Shown: positions 1 through 8,042, counted from the stretch's first letter. The stretch: 64,000 bases of DNA from PHAA01 sp022706565 (GCA_040769385.1 JAXGLD010000002.1:496001-560000); one strand, 5' to 3'. Notes: generated from the letters alone by a model not told the origin. Program-made: numbers and translations.

Positions 1-120
1 ATTGGTCCAATCGATCAGCAGCAGGGCCTGGCAACAATCCCTCACCTGGCTGGTGCTCACCGGAATTTCCTGCTCCCGCAGATCAGCAAAAAAGGCCTGT
101 AAATACTGCAATACCGGCAT
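1..120 (-). CDS. CoxE-like VWA domain protein, N-terminal fragment
   Basis: Only the first 40 codons lie in the window; the gene runs off the left edge. The ATG at 118-120 follows a strong AAGGAGGGG ribosome site. The peptide (MPVLQYLQAFFADLRE, then EIPVSTSQVRDCCQALLLID) resembles the start of CoxE/VWA-containing proteins, which are usually encoded directly after a MoxR-type ATPase, as here with a 25-bp gap. By family analogy it would pair with the ATPase in a chaperone or metal-insertion role. Identity rests on this short stretch and on context. Confidence 0.55.
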   Translation of the reverse strand, partial: MPVLQYLQAFFADLREQEIPVSTSQVRDCCQALLLIDWTN

Positions 121-145
121 CTTACCCCTCCTTGCCCTGTGGCGT

Positions 146-1021
146 CTAGGCCCGGAAATTGAGGTCTCGGTCGCGATATATTATCCGTTCCAATTTTTCC
201 TGATCCTCGCGGTATTTAACCACCGTGGTCAGGGTTTGCAGAGTGGTTTCCACATCCAGGTCTTCTTTGCCTAGCCACAGCAGCGAGGCGGCCCAGTCGA
301 TACTCTCTGCGATGCTGGGTGGTTTCTTTAATTCCAGCCCTCGCAGCTGCCTTACCACTTGGGCCACTTTCTCGGCCAGACTCGGGGGAAGGTTGGGTAT
401 TTTGAGCATCAGGATCTGCTTTTCCATTTCTTTGGAGGGGAAATCCAGGTAGAGATACAGGCATCGCCTTTTAAGCGCTTCGGAAAGCTCGCGGGTGGCA
501 TTGGAGGTCAGGAATACAAATGGCTGGTGTTGGGCCCGAACCGTCCCAATTTCGGGAATCGTGATCTGGAACTCGGACAGCAGCTCCAGTAGCATGGCCT
601 CAAATTCAAAATCCACTTTGTCTATCTCGTCTATTAGCAATACCGTCGGTGAATCACTGGTGATACTTTTAAGCAGGGGTCTGGTGAGAAGAAAACTATC
701 CGAAAAAATGTCCTCTTCAATCTGTTGTACACTCAGGTTTTTGTTCGCCACCGCCTGGATATGCAGCAACTGTCGTTTGTAGTTCCATTCGTACAGCGCC
801 TTGGCTTCATCCAAACCTTCATAACACTGGAGACGGATCAAGGGCAGTTGCGTCACCTGGCTGAAAGCCTGTGCAATAGCGGTTTTCCCTACCCCGGCCG
901 GCCCTTCCACCAGGACCGGTTTTTTCATGGCTCCAGCCAGATATAGAACGGTTGCTACCTTGTCGTCACAAATATATCCGGCCCGCAGCATTTTTCCCTT
1001 CATGATCTGCATATTGTCCAT
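146..1021 (-). CDS. MoxR-family AAA+ ATPase
   Basis: A 291-residue AAA+ ATPase. Walker A GPAGVGKT is at about residues 40-47, Walker B LLIDEID at about 128-134, a sensor-1 type Asn in FLTSNATRE and an arginine-finger region in LKRRCLYL. MoxR ATPases work with VWA-domain partners in maturation or metal-cofactor insertion of enzyme complexes; the CoxE-like gene that follows fits. I chose the ATG at 1021 because GGAGGCGGGGAG precedes it and it leaves a 22-bp gap to the PadR gene; a start 39 bp upstream would overlap that gene. The client enzyme is not visible in the window. Confidence 0.85.
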   Translation of the reverse strand: MDNMQIMKGKMLRAGYICDDKVATVLYLAGAMKKPVLVEGPAGVGKTAIAQAFSQVTQLPLIRLQCYEGLDEAKALYEWNYKRQLLHIQAVANKNLSVQQIEEDIFSDSFLLTRPLLKSITSDSPTVLLIDEIDKVDFEFEAMLLELLSEFQITIPEIGTVRAQHQPFVFLTSNATRELSEALKRRCLYLYLDFPSKEMEKQILMLKIPNLPPSLAEKVAQVVRQLRGLELKKPPSIAESIDWAASLLWLGKEDLDVETTLQTLTTVVKYREDQEKLERIIYRDRDLNFRA

Positions 1022-1043
1022 ATAAATCGCTCCCCGCCTCCGT

Positions 1044-1592
1044 TTACTCGTCTTCACCAATCTCAGCCAGTGTGTCTCGGAGCCATGCCGACCTTATCTT
1101 CTCGACCTCAATACCATATTGAAGGATGCGAATGCGGTATCCATCTACTTTTTTGTGTACCATCTCCTCTTGAGCCTGGTAAAAGCGGTCCAGACGCATA
1201 CCGGAAATGTGCAGCTGTTCCAACAACTTTTCCTTGATTCTTTCTTCTGGCAAGAACTTGAAAAAATTGACCTTGGTGAGGAAGGGGTACTGAGTGAAGA
1301 AATCGAACTTGGCATGACCTTCTTCGTCTTGGTCCGACTCCAGCCAGCGGTAGAACTCTTCGGTTCCGCGGGAGGTAATGCTGACGACCTTCTGATCCGG
1401 GACATCTTCCTGGCGGCGCACGCTGCGTTCCACCAGCCCCTCTTTATCCAATGCCTTCAGCGTGCTGTATAGCCGGCCCTCATTCATTTTGGGATCCGCC
1501 GGAGTAAAGTCTGAAAAACACTTCTTGATCATATCGTAGCCATGGGTAGGTAAATCCATCAACGTCCCCAGCAGAATATGTCTGAACGCCAT
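1044..1592 (-). CDS. PadR-family transcriptional regulator
   Basis: A 182-residue protein. The N-terminal winged helix has the PadR pattern (LLGTLMDLPTHGYDMIKKC, then EGRLYSTLKALDKEGLVE) and is followed by a helical C-terminal dimerisation half of the Vir_act_alpha_C type. It leads the operon with the MoxR ATPase and the CoxE-like protein. A perfect inverted repeat at 1620-1637 overlaps the predicted -10 box of its own promoter, which fits autorepression. The ligand is unknown. Start ATG at 1592. Confidence 0.85.
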   Translation of the reverse strand: MAFRHILLGTLMDLPTHGYDMIKKCFSDFTPADPKMNEGRLYSTLKALDKEGLVERSVRRQEDVPDQKVVSITSRGTEEFYRWLESDQDEEGHAKFDFFTQYPFLTKVNFFKFLPEERIKEKLLEQLHISGMRLDRFYQAQEEMVHKKVDGYRIRILQYGIEVEKIRSAWLRDTLAEIGEDE

Positions 1593-1619
1593 AGCAACAC
1601 CCCTACTCTTGTTTTATGA

Positions 1620-1655
1620 TACCTTAAATGTAAGGTACTATCACTATAGTGTCAA
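1620..1655 (-). promoter_or_regulatory. PadR operon promoter with overlapping operator
   Basis: On the minus strand TTGACA (1650-1655) and TACATT (1627-1632) are separated by exactly 17 bp, a good sigma-A promoter. A perfect inverted repeat, TACCTTA-AATG-TAAGGTA (1620-1637 on plus), covers the -10 box. It sits 28 bp before the padR-type start codon, where a repressor would block transcription. Assignment to the PadR protein is by position only. Confidence 0.65.
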
Positions 1656-1667
1656 CCAGGAAATAAA

Positions 1668-1690
1668 CAAGGCATGGGGACGGTTCTTTT
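1668..1690 (+). repeat. Dispersed repeat, left copy of inverted pair
   Basis: 23-bp copy (core GGGGACGGTTCTTTT) that matches perfectly, in inverted orientation, 2260-2282. A 21-of-22 match lies at 4271-4292. The core resembles short intergenic repeats I recall from many bacterial genomes and suspect to be REP-like elements mobilised by IS200-type (RAYT) transposases; that link is from memory. No such transposase is in the window. Confidence 0.8.
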
Positions 1691-1922
1691 GGGTTAAGTT
1701 GTCTCCGGCTCCAACCGCAAGATGGAAAAGACGCTGGAAGAATTGTAAAATGGTATATGAACGCTGTTGTCCCAGAGGGGATTCTTCATTGCGTTCGCAA
1801 TACAGTATCTAAAAGAGTATTTACGCTTTACTTCGTGGCAAGACTCCGTACCGCGTCCCAGAGACACTAATGTCATCCTAAGCGCAGCCGGACCCACTGA
1901 AACATACAGGAGGTTAACAGCC

Positions 1923-2216
1923 TTGGCAAAAAACATTTTCGTACAAAGACGTTTTTTCACCACTGCCCGCGGCGATACCCTCATCGCCATCCTGATTATC
2001 CTGGGAGTGACATTCATGGTTCCGCGCTACCTGGGGATTGCATGGCTGCCGCGCTTGGCCGGGCAAGCCCTGGCCTATGCCATAATCCCCTATTTCGTCA
2101 TCCACTACACCGTGGATTCCACCGTAAAATACAACCAGATACTGATCTACTCCCTGATCTATGTGGTGGTTTTCCTGCTCATGGTGGTCATTGCCCTTAA
2201 TAATGCCGTGAGCTGA
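1923..2216 (+). CDS. Small integral membrane protein inside inverted repeats
   Basis: A 97-residue protein I do not recognise. It starts at TTG 1923 behind AGGAGG at 1909-1914; an upstream in-frame ATG at 1767 has no ribosome site. After a basic N-terminus (AKNIFVQRRFFTTARGD) come two or three hydrophobic segments: about residues 18-34, 43-57 and 70-92. It is the only convincing gene between the 23-bp inverted repeats at 1668-1690 and 2260-2282, so it may be passenger DNA. No function can be inferred. Confidence 0.6.
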   Translation: MAKNIFVQRRFFTTARGDTLIAILIILGVTFMVPRYLGIAWLPRLAGQALAYAIIPYFVIHYTVDSTVKYNQILIYSLIYVVVFLLMVVIALNNAVS

Positions 2217-2259
2217 TCGTATTGGGAGGCTTTCATTTTTGGGGCAATCCGAGCGAGGT

Positions 2260-2282
2260 AAAAGAACCGTCCCCATGCCTTG
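2260..2282 (-). repeat. Dispersed repeat, right copy of inverted pair
   Basis: Exact reverse complement of 1668-1690 over 23 bp. It ends one base from the stop codon of the metallopeptidase gene (2284-2286), so the insertion, if it is one, landed just past that gene without damaging it. Confidence 0.8.
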
Positions 2283-2283
2283 C

Positions 2284-2991
2284 TTAACTGCGCAGTTGGT
2301 GCCCGTTTTTCCCCAGCCATTCCTTGCGGACTTGGTAGTCGGGCATGATGGAGCCAACCAAATTCCAGAATACCGGGGAATGGTTGAGATGGACCAGATG
2401 GCAGAGTTCGTGCACCACCAAGTAATCGATGATTTCCGGTGGAGCCATCATAATCCGCCAGTTAAAGTTAAGGTTGCCCCGGGCACTGCAGCTGCCCCAG
2501 CGGGTCTTCTGCTCACGGATGGTGATGCGCCCAGGCTTGCGGCCCACCTGGATCTGGTAGTTTTGAACCCGGGCGCCGATATAACGGCCAGCCGCCCACC
2601 GATACCATGTTTCCAGGGCTGCTTTGACCGCGGCGGGCGAACAATCCGGGCCAGTAACCTGGATAGTGCCCTTCCTGCCTCTTACCATGGTTCTGGTCTG
2701 TTGGGGATCGTTAACCAACTCCAGCCTCATAGGTCTCCCCAGATAGAGGAATTCCTCTCCGCTTTGGAAACTGCGTTCGGCTATCTGGCTATTGGCCATT
2801 TCAACCTCCGCCATCTTAGCGGCGATCCATTTTGATTTACTGGCCACCCAATCCTGCACCGTTTTGGCCGCAGTACCCTTTGGGGCTGCCACCCGAATGG
2901 TCCCGTCAGGCTTGACGGTGATGGACATGGTTTTACGGCGGCTGTAGTTGATTTGATATTCGATTATCTTGGTTCCAATGTCCACGCGCAT
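2284..2991 (-). CDS. YgjP-like M48-type metallopeptidase (DUF45)
   Basis: A 235-residue protein of the YgjP/DUF45 family. The zinc motif HELCH is at residues 194-198, with a probable third ligand H204 in LNHSPVFW. The preceding segment (ITIREQKTRWGSCS, then GNLNFNWR) is the conserved family block. Length is normal and there is no signal peptide, so it should be cytoplasmic. Its substrate is unknown; E. coli relatives often sit next to restriction or repair genes, but no such partner is here. The start ATG at 2991 has a weak AAGG site. The stop codon abuts the 2260-2282 repeat. Confidence 0.85.
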   Translation of the reverse strand: MRVDIGTKIIEYQINYSRRKTMSITVKPDGTIRVAAPKGTAAKTVQDWVASKSKWIAAKMAEVEMANSQIAERSFQSGEEFLYLGRPMRLELVNDPQQTRTMVRGRKGTIQVTGPDCSPAAVKAALETWYRWAAGRYIGARVQNYQIQVGRKPGRITIREQKTRWGSCSARGNLNFNWRIMMAPPEIIDYLVVHELCHLVHLNHSPVFWNLVGSIMPDYQVRKEWLGKNGHQLRS

Positions 2992-3036
2992 CTAGGTACC
3001 TTAAGAATCCTCGTTACGTAATCCTGGTTCCTTATC

Positions 3037-4431
3037 TCACCAACCGGCGTGCCGCTCCAGCCAGTAAGGCTGGAAATATATTTGGTGGGCCACCAGCAAC
3101 AGGCGTGGGGCGGAAGCAGTGCGCAGATAATCAGGGTTCAAGTCGCCCAGACGCACCCGATCCAGTCCATCGGCGTCCTTGAAGGTGTTGTAAAGCCGCA
3201 AGGTGCGGTCTATTTCCTCCAGTTCGTATCGGTGCACGCGCTGATAGGCCTTGCTGTCGGGCAGGTCATGATTCTCGACAATGAAGCGGAATATTTCGTT
3301 CTCCTCCGGATTGGTCCATTGCACCAGGCACTCCCGGCAAGTGCGGGCGTAACTGGCTTGTCCGTGTCCGGGATCATAGCCGTCGTCTACCCGGCCGATA
3401 TCGTGGTAGATAGCCGCTCGGGCCAGCAGGTCCCGGTCTGTCGGACTGAATCTCTCCAGATAAGCCAACAGCATGCTCAAGATCAACACTCGGCGGGTGT
3501 GGTCGATGGCATGAATACCCTCCGGTTTGTGGAACCAACCGGCATCGATCTGCCCGGCCAGGCAGCGATATTGACTGATTATTCCAACTTCATTCAGTTC
3601 CGTCTCGAAATCGGCCAGGTCAATCAGATCCATGGAGCGAATACCCTCAACCGTACCGGGTTTTACAAGAACCTTTCCGGCCATATGGCCGCCATCGTAT
3701 GAGTTGATGTGGTCGGGATGCACCCACCCCTGGTAAATTGGAGGGGCGGGAATTGAACTGGCTGCCCTTAAAGCCCGATTGAGATTGGTAGTCCAGTTCT
3801 CGGCAAGATGGGGCTCTATCCCGGCCGCTGGGCTGATAAACACCCGCACATATCCGGTGCTGTCGAGGGGTGGCAGGCTCCTGTTAACCTTCCGGTACTG
3901 GTAGGCCTTCCGAGCGAAATCGGGAGGGAAAATATCATGGGCATACTGATTGAAGCGCCACAGCCGTTCAAAGAGGCGGAACTTGTCGTGGTCGGGGATG
4001 TTGTTGAAGACCTCCATAAACAACTCCGGGGCTAAACGTGCATCGACCTGGTCCAGGAAACGGTCGAAATCGCGGCGGGCAACGCTGTCGTTTATTTCCT
4101 TCTCCATTCGTTCGGCAGTTGCTTTGACGGCCCTGACCTCCCCTTCCAGGCTGGGCAAATTCAGCAAGACCACCCCGCGCCAATATACCCAGGGAGTTTC
4201 GTTATTGGCCGGATTAAAATAGAAGTGCTCCGGTTTCATCCCTGCCGCCCTTATCTCTTTCAACAGACCGAGGCCTGGGGACGGTTCTTTTGCCTCGCCA
4301 GCAACCTTGTTTCCGTGAGTAGACTGCCCACCTTGGAAACGTTCAATAGAATCACTCCCCGTACTACTGAGATCGCACAGAGGAATAAGAGCGTTTCTCT
4401 CCGCGTAATTGAGACCTGAATCTTTGGTCAT
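3037..4431 (-). CDS. HD-domain phosphohydrolase-like protein
   Basis: A 464-residue protein whose C-terminal third carries an HD-superfamily metal site: His in GIHAIDHTRRV (about residue 313), the HD pair in YHDIGR (about 343-344) and a distal Asp in KDADGLDR. The N-terminal 300 residues match nothing I recognise. The ATG at 4431 overlaps the TGA of the upstream CYTH-CHAD gene (ATGA), suggesting translational coupling; a TTG at 4437 is also in frame. Codons around residues 46-53 are made from a copy of the dispersed repeat (4271-4292), yet the frame stays open. It may hydrolyse a nucleotide or phosphate ester; no substrate can be assigned. Confidence 0.75.
   Translation of the reverse strand: MTKDSGLNYAERNALIPLCDLSSTGSDSIERFQGGQSTHGNKVAGEAKEPSPGLGLLKEIRAAGMKPEHFYFNPANNETPWVYWRGVVLLNLPSLEGEVRAVKATAERMEKEINDSVARRDFDRFLDQVDARLAPELFMEVFNNIPDHDKFRLFERLWRFNQYAHDIFPPDFARKAYQYRKVNRSLPPLDSTGYVRVFISPAAGIEPHLAENWTTNLNRALRAASSIPAPPIYQGWVHPDHINSYDGGHMAGKVLVKPGTVEGIRSMDLIDLADFETELNEVGIISQYRCLAGQIDAGWFHKPEGIHAIDHTRRVLILSMLLAYLERFSPTDRDLLARAAIYHDIGRVDDGYDPGHGQASYARTCRECLVQWTNPEENEIFRFIVENHDLPDSKAYQRVHRYELEEIDRTLRLYNTFKDADGLDRVRLGDLNPDYLRTASAPRLLLVAHQIYFQPYWLERHAGW
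4271..4292 (+). repeat. Dispersed repeat copy inside a coding sequence
   Basis: 22 bp matching 1670-1691 at 21 of 22 positions. It lies antisense within the HD-domain gene and encodes AKEPSPG on the minus strand without breaking the frame. The rest of the gene is intact. Confidence 0.75.
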
Positions 4432-5969
4432 GAACAATCATTCCTAAACATTGATAATTGGTACTGCGCTTTTGCTGGCCATACCTTTTCCCAAGCCAAG
4501 GTCAGAGAGGCAGCCCGACTGAGCATGAAACCGATGTAAATGCCGCTTTCATACTGCAAGGCGTTGTTTTTACGGCCGCTGTTCAGATTCTTTATAATAG
4601 CCACATTACGGTGGGCGTCGCAGATCAAACCCAGTTGCTCCTGCATCGTTTTTAAGTTCGGCAGCAACCGGCGATATCTCTTCTTCAATACGGGCTCTAA
4701 ACTCTGCAGCACATAGCGCAGCTTTTTGCCCTGGATACGCAGGGCGTGGATCGACTGTCTTTCGGTATAGGCAGTGCTCTTTAATCTCTTATCCAGTCGC
4801 TTCAGCCATTTCAACAGGCGCTGCTCCATATACAGCCGCAAGGGCTGACCGGCCTCTCCATTGTCATCCCAGAATCCCTCCAGGAGCCAGGCCCAGACCC
4901 TGAGCAGCCCCGGTGTAGTCACCCCGGCAGCCAGCTGCTGGTATACCGCAGCTTGCTCCTTGTCCCGCTCGGCCGCCAATCTACCGCTTAATTGTTCGGC
5001 TTTGCCCAGCAGGTCGGGGTAGGAACGGATGATTTCCTGCCAACCCATGGCCAGTACGTCCAGCTCCCGGAGGTAACCCAAATCGCCCGCAAATCCTCTC
5101 AGAATGCCAGTAACGTCACCATATCCGGACCCTTCCAGAACCGGCTTGAAGAATGACAGCAGGGAACGAAGATGGCGGGTCTTGACCCGTATCTGGTGAA
5201 TACTCTCCGGGTCTTCCGGCTGGCCCAGGTATTTCTCCTGCCAAGCCAGGATTTCCTGCAGGTAGAAGATACCCTGCGCGCGGATAAACGACCCGACACT
5301 GGCGTTCACATCGATCTCCGGCCGGCTGGTCGCTTGATGGAAAGGCAGGCCCAACAGGTCCAGGCCGCGGGCGTATTTACTCTTATCCCCCACCCGCAGC
5401 GAATATACATCTGCCAGGGCCGCTCCTACGCGAAGCAAATCCACTGGCTCACCTTCTTTTAACTCTAACTCTACTTCACAAATTGGCGCGGTGGCCTGGT
5501 CGGCAACGATGCTGCCCAAGTCCGCAGCTACCTCGATCAGGCTGCCGGTCTCAGTGCGAAGGTCGATGGCGGTCCTCTGAAAATCAGTCCGAAATAGGGG
5601 CAATAATTCCTGGTCCTTTACGATGGATTCAAGCTGGCAACCCACCGGTAAGCTCAGGAACGGCCCGATGCTGGGGGCAGCGCTGTCCAGTTTGACATTC
5701 CACTCACCGCGCACGAACAAACCGCCGCCTTGACTGCCCTGATCCTTGACCGTAGCGGTGCAGATGTCGGCGGCCTTCCTAATCCGATAGGAGTATCCGT
5801 TATGATACAAGAGCCGGTCCCTGGTATCGTAATAGGTGGTGGCATATTGGATGATCCTGACCCGTTCGGTCTTAAACAGCCCTGAGAATATGGGGTCATT
5901 TACCAGTCGGGGATAATCGCGTTCATCAGCCAGTCTCAGTTTCAGCTCTATCTCCTTCATCTCGCTCAT
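4428..5969 (-). CDS. CYTH-CHAD domain protein
   Basis: A 513-residue two-domain protein. The N-terminal CYTH (triphosphate tunnel) domain, about residues 5-205, opens with the signature EIELKLR (ExExK) and has alternating Arg/Lys/Glu strands. The CHAD domain, about 225-505, is helical with conserved His/Arg (IHQIRVKTRHLRS and IHALRIQGKKLRYVLQS). CYTH domains hydrolyse or bind triphosphates and CHAD binds polyphosphate, so a role at inorganic polyphosphate is likely from family knowledge. ATG at 5969 follows AGGGGGTGG. It is the first gene of a coupled pair with the HD-domain protein. Confidence 0.9.
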   Translation of the reverse strand: MSEMKEIELKLRLADERDYPRLVNDPIFSGLFKTERVRIIQYATTYYDTRDRLLYHNGYSYRIRKAADICTATVKDQGSQGGGLFVRGEWNVKLDSAAPSIGPFLSLPVGCQLESIVKDQELLPLFRTDFQRTAIDLRTETGSLIEVAADLGSIVADQATAPICEVELELKEGEPVDLLRVGAALADVYSLRVGDKSKYARGLDLLGLPFHQATSRPEIDVNASVGSFIRAQGIFYLQEILAWQEKYLGQPEDPESIHQIRVKTRHLRSLLSFFKPVLEGSGYGDVTGILRGFAGDLGYLRELDVLAMGWQEIIRSYPDLLGKAEQLSGRLAAERDKEQAAVYQQLAAGVTTPGLLRVWAWLLEGFWDDNGEAGQPLRLYMEQRLLKWLKRLDKRLKSTAYTERQSIHALRIQGKKLRYVLQSLEPVLKKRYRRLLPNLKTMQEQLGLICDAHRNVAIIKNLNSGRKNNALQYESGIYIGFMLSRAASLTLAWEKVWPAKAQYQLSMFRNDCS

Positions 5970-6275
5970 GTTAAAGCCACCCCCTGCTTTTGACCTGATT
6001 CACCTGCATTCACATTCATTGTAGCCCAACCTATGCGTACCCGACAAATCCTTCCGTTGGCTACAAGGAGGACTATTCTCGATCGGCCCTTGGAGTGGTT
6101 GGCTCTTCCATATATAGCTTTGATTGTCGAAAGTGACAGAAATGTTTAGTGATTCGGTCGCAAAACTCTCATTGACTTCTTTGAATTTAGCCAATATAAT
6201 TCTCTTTGAGAAATATGTTTCAAGCTTAATAATCTGGTGGATTAGAGGGAAACCACTTCGGTTGCTCAATAACAT
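5970..6275. other. Non-coding stretch upstream of CYTH-CHAD and mpsC-like genes
   Basis: Divergent intergenic region between the CYTH-CHAD gene and the MpsC-like gene. Open frames here have no ribosome site and low-complexity composition, so I call none. Base composition drops to AT-rich towards 6200. Apart from the palindrome that follows at 6276, no clear signal is visible. Confidence 0.5.
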
Positions 6276-6324
6276 ACCAATATTCTATGAATTAGGGGGC
6301 GGCCCTAACTTATATAATATTGGT
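6276..6324. promoter_or_regulatory. 49-bp palindrome upstream of mpsC-like gene
   Basis: Outer arms ACCAATATT (6276-6284) and AATATTGGT (6316-6324) enclose inner arms TTAGGG (6292-6297) and CCCTAA (6303-6308) around a 5-base loop. A TATAAT hexamer (6313-6318) lies in the right arm. The element ends 59 bp before the ATG at 6384. It could be an operator for a dimeric regulator or a leader hairpin; there is no U-run, so it is not a terminator. Confidence 0.6.
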
Positions 6325-6383
6325 ATTTATTATTTTATAGAGAGAACAACTGATATGAGATGTAAATGAGGGGGGAGACATTT

Positions 6384-6779
6384 ATGTCATCAGTAGTCCG
6401 CCTTGGAGAATATGAACGGTTTAATGATCGGAAGCGGAAAAAGATGCAACATGATTTAAAAATTTATATGGAAAAGTATTTCAAGGCCAAATTGGGCAAG
6501 GGGATCGACCATACCAGGATAATGATCTGGGAAGATACCCTAATCATACGGGGGGAAGGCTTCCTGACCGAACCAGAGAAGTACATAGTGGCTACCACGG
6601 CCGGCAAGGATGTGGTCAATTCGGCTCGCATGCAGGTTGCCAAACAGCATTCCATCGATAACCTGCCTTATTTTGAACAGCTTTTTAATGCCAAAGCCAT
6701 TCACCAAACATATATGATCGAAGCGGAAAAAGATTTTTGGATGCATGTGGTGATCTTTGATCGTATGCTGACCGAATAA
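6384..6779 (+). CDS. MpsC/DUF2294 family protein
   Basis: A 131-residue cytoplasmic protein of the DUF2294 (MpsC) family, recognised by the pattern GRGIDHTRIMIWEDTLIIRGEG-like core (here KGIDHTRIMIWEDTLIIRGE), then TEPEKYIVATTAGKDVVNSAR, and LFNAKAIHQTYMIEAEKD. In staphylococci MpsC belongs to a cation-translocating bicarbonate system, but stand-alone homologues are common in Bacilli and Clostridia with no known role, and no MpsA/B partner is here. I chose ATG 6384 because GGGGGGAG precedes it; an ATG at 6366 lacks a site. Monocistronic as far as visible. Confidence 0.75.
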   Translation: MSSVVRLGEYERFNDRKRKKMQHDLKIYMEKYFKAKLGKGIDHTRIMIWEDTLIIRGEGFLTEPEKYIVATTAGKDVVNSARMQVAKQHSIDNLPYFEQLFNAKAIHQTYMIEAEKDFWMHVVIFDRMLTE

Positions 6780-6870
6780 TGATCTTATTGAACTAAATAA
6801 GGTGGATCAAGGAGAAACTATAAGTTGCTCCAAGATAGACCATTGTTTTTTGATCCCAAGCGGGAGAAGA

Positions 6871-6919
6871 GAATTGTGGTCTTTTTTTATGGGAGGGGGG
6901 AGATCGCAAACCACAATTC
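6871..6919. promoter_or_regulatory. Inverted repeat upstream of alcohol dehydrogenase
   Basis: GAATTGTGGT (6871-6880) and ACCACAATTC (6910-6919) form perfect 10-bp arms 29 bp apart, 71 bp upstream of the dehydrogenase start. Either a looped pair of operator half-sites or a leader stem. A T-run after the left arm (6882-6888) is not positioned as a terminator for the right arm. Confidence 0.5.
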
Positions 6920-6989
6920 AGATTCCGTTTGGAGAACCAGGGAATTTTTTATTACGAATTATCTAGATTAAAGGGGAGGTATTCAATTA

Positions 6990-8042
6990 ATGGCAGACAC
7001 AATGAAAGCATTTGTTTATCACGGCCCGGAAAACATGAGTCTTGATCAGGTACCCAAACCGCAGATTAGTAAACCGACCGACGCTATCGTCAAGGTTACC
7101 ACTTCCACCATCTGCGGAACCGACAAACACATCCGCCACGGCGGAATGCCCGAGGTTGAGCCTGGCAGAATCATCGGCCACGAGTTCTGCGGAATCGTTG
7201 AAGAAGTGGGACCGGCGGTTACCAAGTTTAAAAAAGGCGACAAAGTCGCGGTATCCTGCGTCACCCAATGTATGGATTGCTACTACTGCCGCCGCGGCAT
7301 GTATTCGCAGTGCACCACTGGCAGCTGGATATTTGGCTATATGATTGATGGCTGCCAGGCCGATTACGTGAGAGTGCCCTATGCTGATTCCGGATTGCAC
7401 CTGATTCCCGATAATCTCACCGATGAAGACGTCCTGTTTGTCGGGGATATTCTCTCCACCGGATATTTTGGCGCTGAGAATGGCAACATCCAACCCGGGG
7501 ATACGGTAGCGGTATTTGGTTCCGGCCCGGTTGGAATGTGCGCCATGGCTACTGCTCGTCTGTGGGGACCGGCCCGGATCGTGGCAGTGGACATCGATGA
7601 TACCCGGCTGGCATTTGCCCAGAAGCAGGGTTGGGCTGATTACGGACTGAATCCCAACAAGGTCGATGTGGTGCAAGCCCTGAAGGATATGACCGGCGGC
7701 CGCGGTGCTGACGTCACCATCGAAGCCAACGGTTTCGAACCCACCTTTAAGGGAGCTATCGACGGAGTAAGAGCCGGCGGCACCGTTTCTTTGATCGGTG
7801 TCTTTGAAAAACCCCAAGTCGTGGAAATGAATAAACTATGGATAAAGAATATCGCCATCAAGATGGGTCTGGTCAATGCCAACCGGATTCCCGAGCTGAT
7901 CGACCTGATCAAAGAAGGCAAAATCAATATGAAACCTCTTATTACTCATACCCTGCCGCTGGCACAGGTTGCCGAGGGATACGATATCTTTGAGGAACGC
8001 CGCGACAATGCTATCAAGGTAGTCTTGAAAGCCGACGCATAA
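6990..8042 (+). CDS. Zinc-dependent alcohol dehydrogenase (MDR family)
   Basis: A 350-residue medium-chain dehydrogenase. Catalytic zinc ligands C42, H64-E65 and D153 match the Clostridium/Thermoanaerobacter secondary-alcohol dehydrogenase type, where Asp replaces the usual Cys. Structural zinc Cys are at 94, 97, 100 and 108. The Rossmann loop GSGPVG is at 177-182, and Asp201 at the end of the next strand suggests NAD(H) rather than NADP(H). It probably interconverts a small or secondary alcohol and its carbonyl; the substrate is inferred only. Strong AGGGGAGG site. Monocistronic, behind an inverted repeat at 6871-6919. Confidence 0.88.
   Translation: MADTMKAFVYHGPENMSLDQVPKPQISKPTDAIVKVTTSTICGTDKHIRHGGMPEVEPGRIIGHEFCGIVEEVGPAVTKFKKGDKVAVSCVTQCMDCYYCRRGMYSQCTTGSWIFGYMIDGCQADYVRVPYADSGLHLIPDNLTDEDVLFVGDILSTGYFGAENGNIQPGDTVAVFGSGPVGMCAMATARLWGPARIVAVDIDDTRLAFAQKQGWADYGLNPNKVDVVQALKDMTGGRGADVTIEANGFEPTFKGAIDGVRAGGTVSLIGVFEKPQVVEMNKLWIKNIAIKMGLVNANRIPELIDLIKEGKINMKPLITHTLPLAQVAEGYDIFEERRDNAIKVVLKADA

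Noticed and set aside
530..560. GAACCGTCCC string within the MoxR gene as a fourth repeat copy
   Set aside because: Only the 10-base core matches; flanks differ and it lies in conserved coding sequence, so chance is enough.
2239..2835. Open frame opposite the YgjP-like gene
   Set aside because: Antisense to a gene with clear zinc motifs; starts inside the repeat end.
6000..6275. 91-codon minus-strand frame upstream of the CYTH-CHAD gene
   Set aside because: No ribosome site, no family resemblance, composition unlike neighbours.
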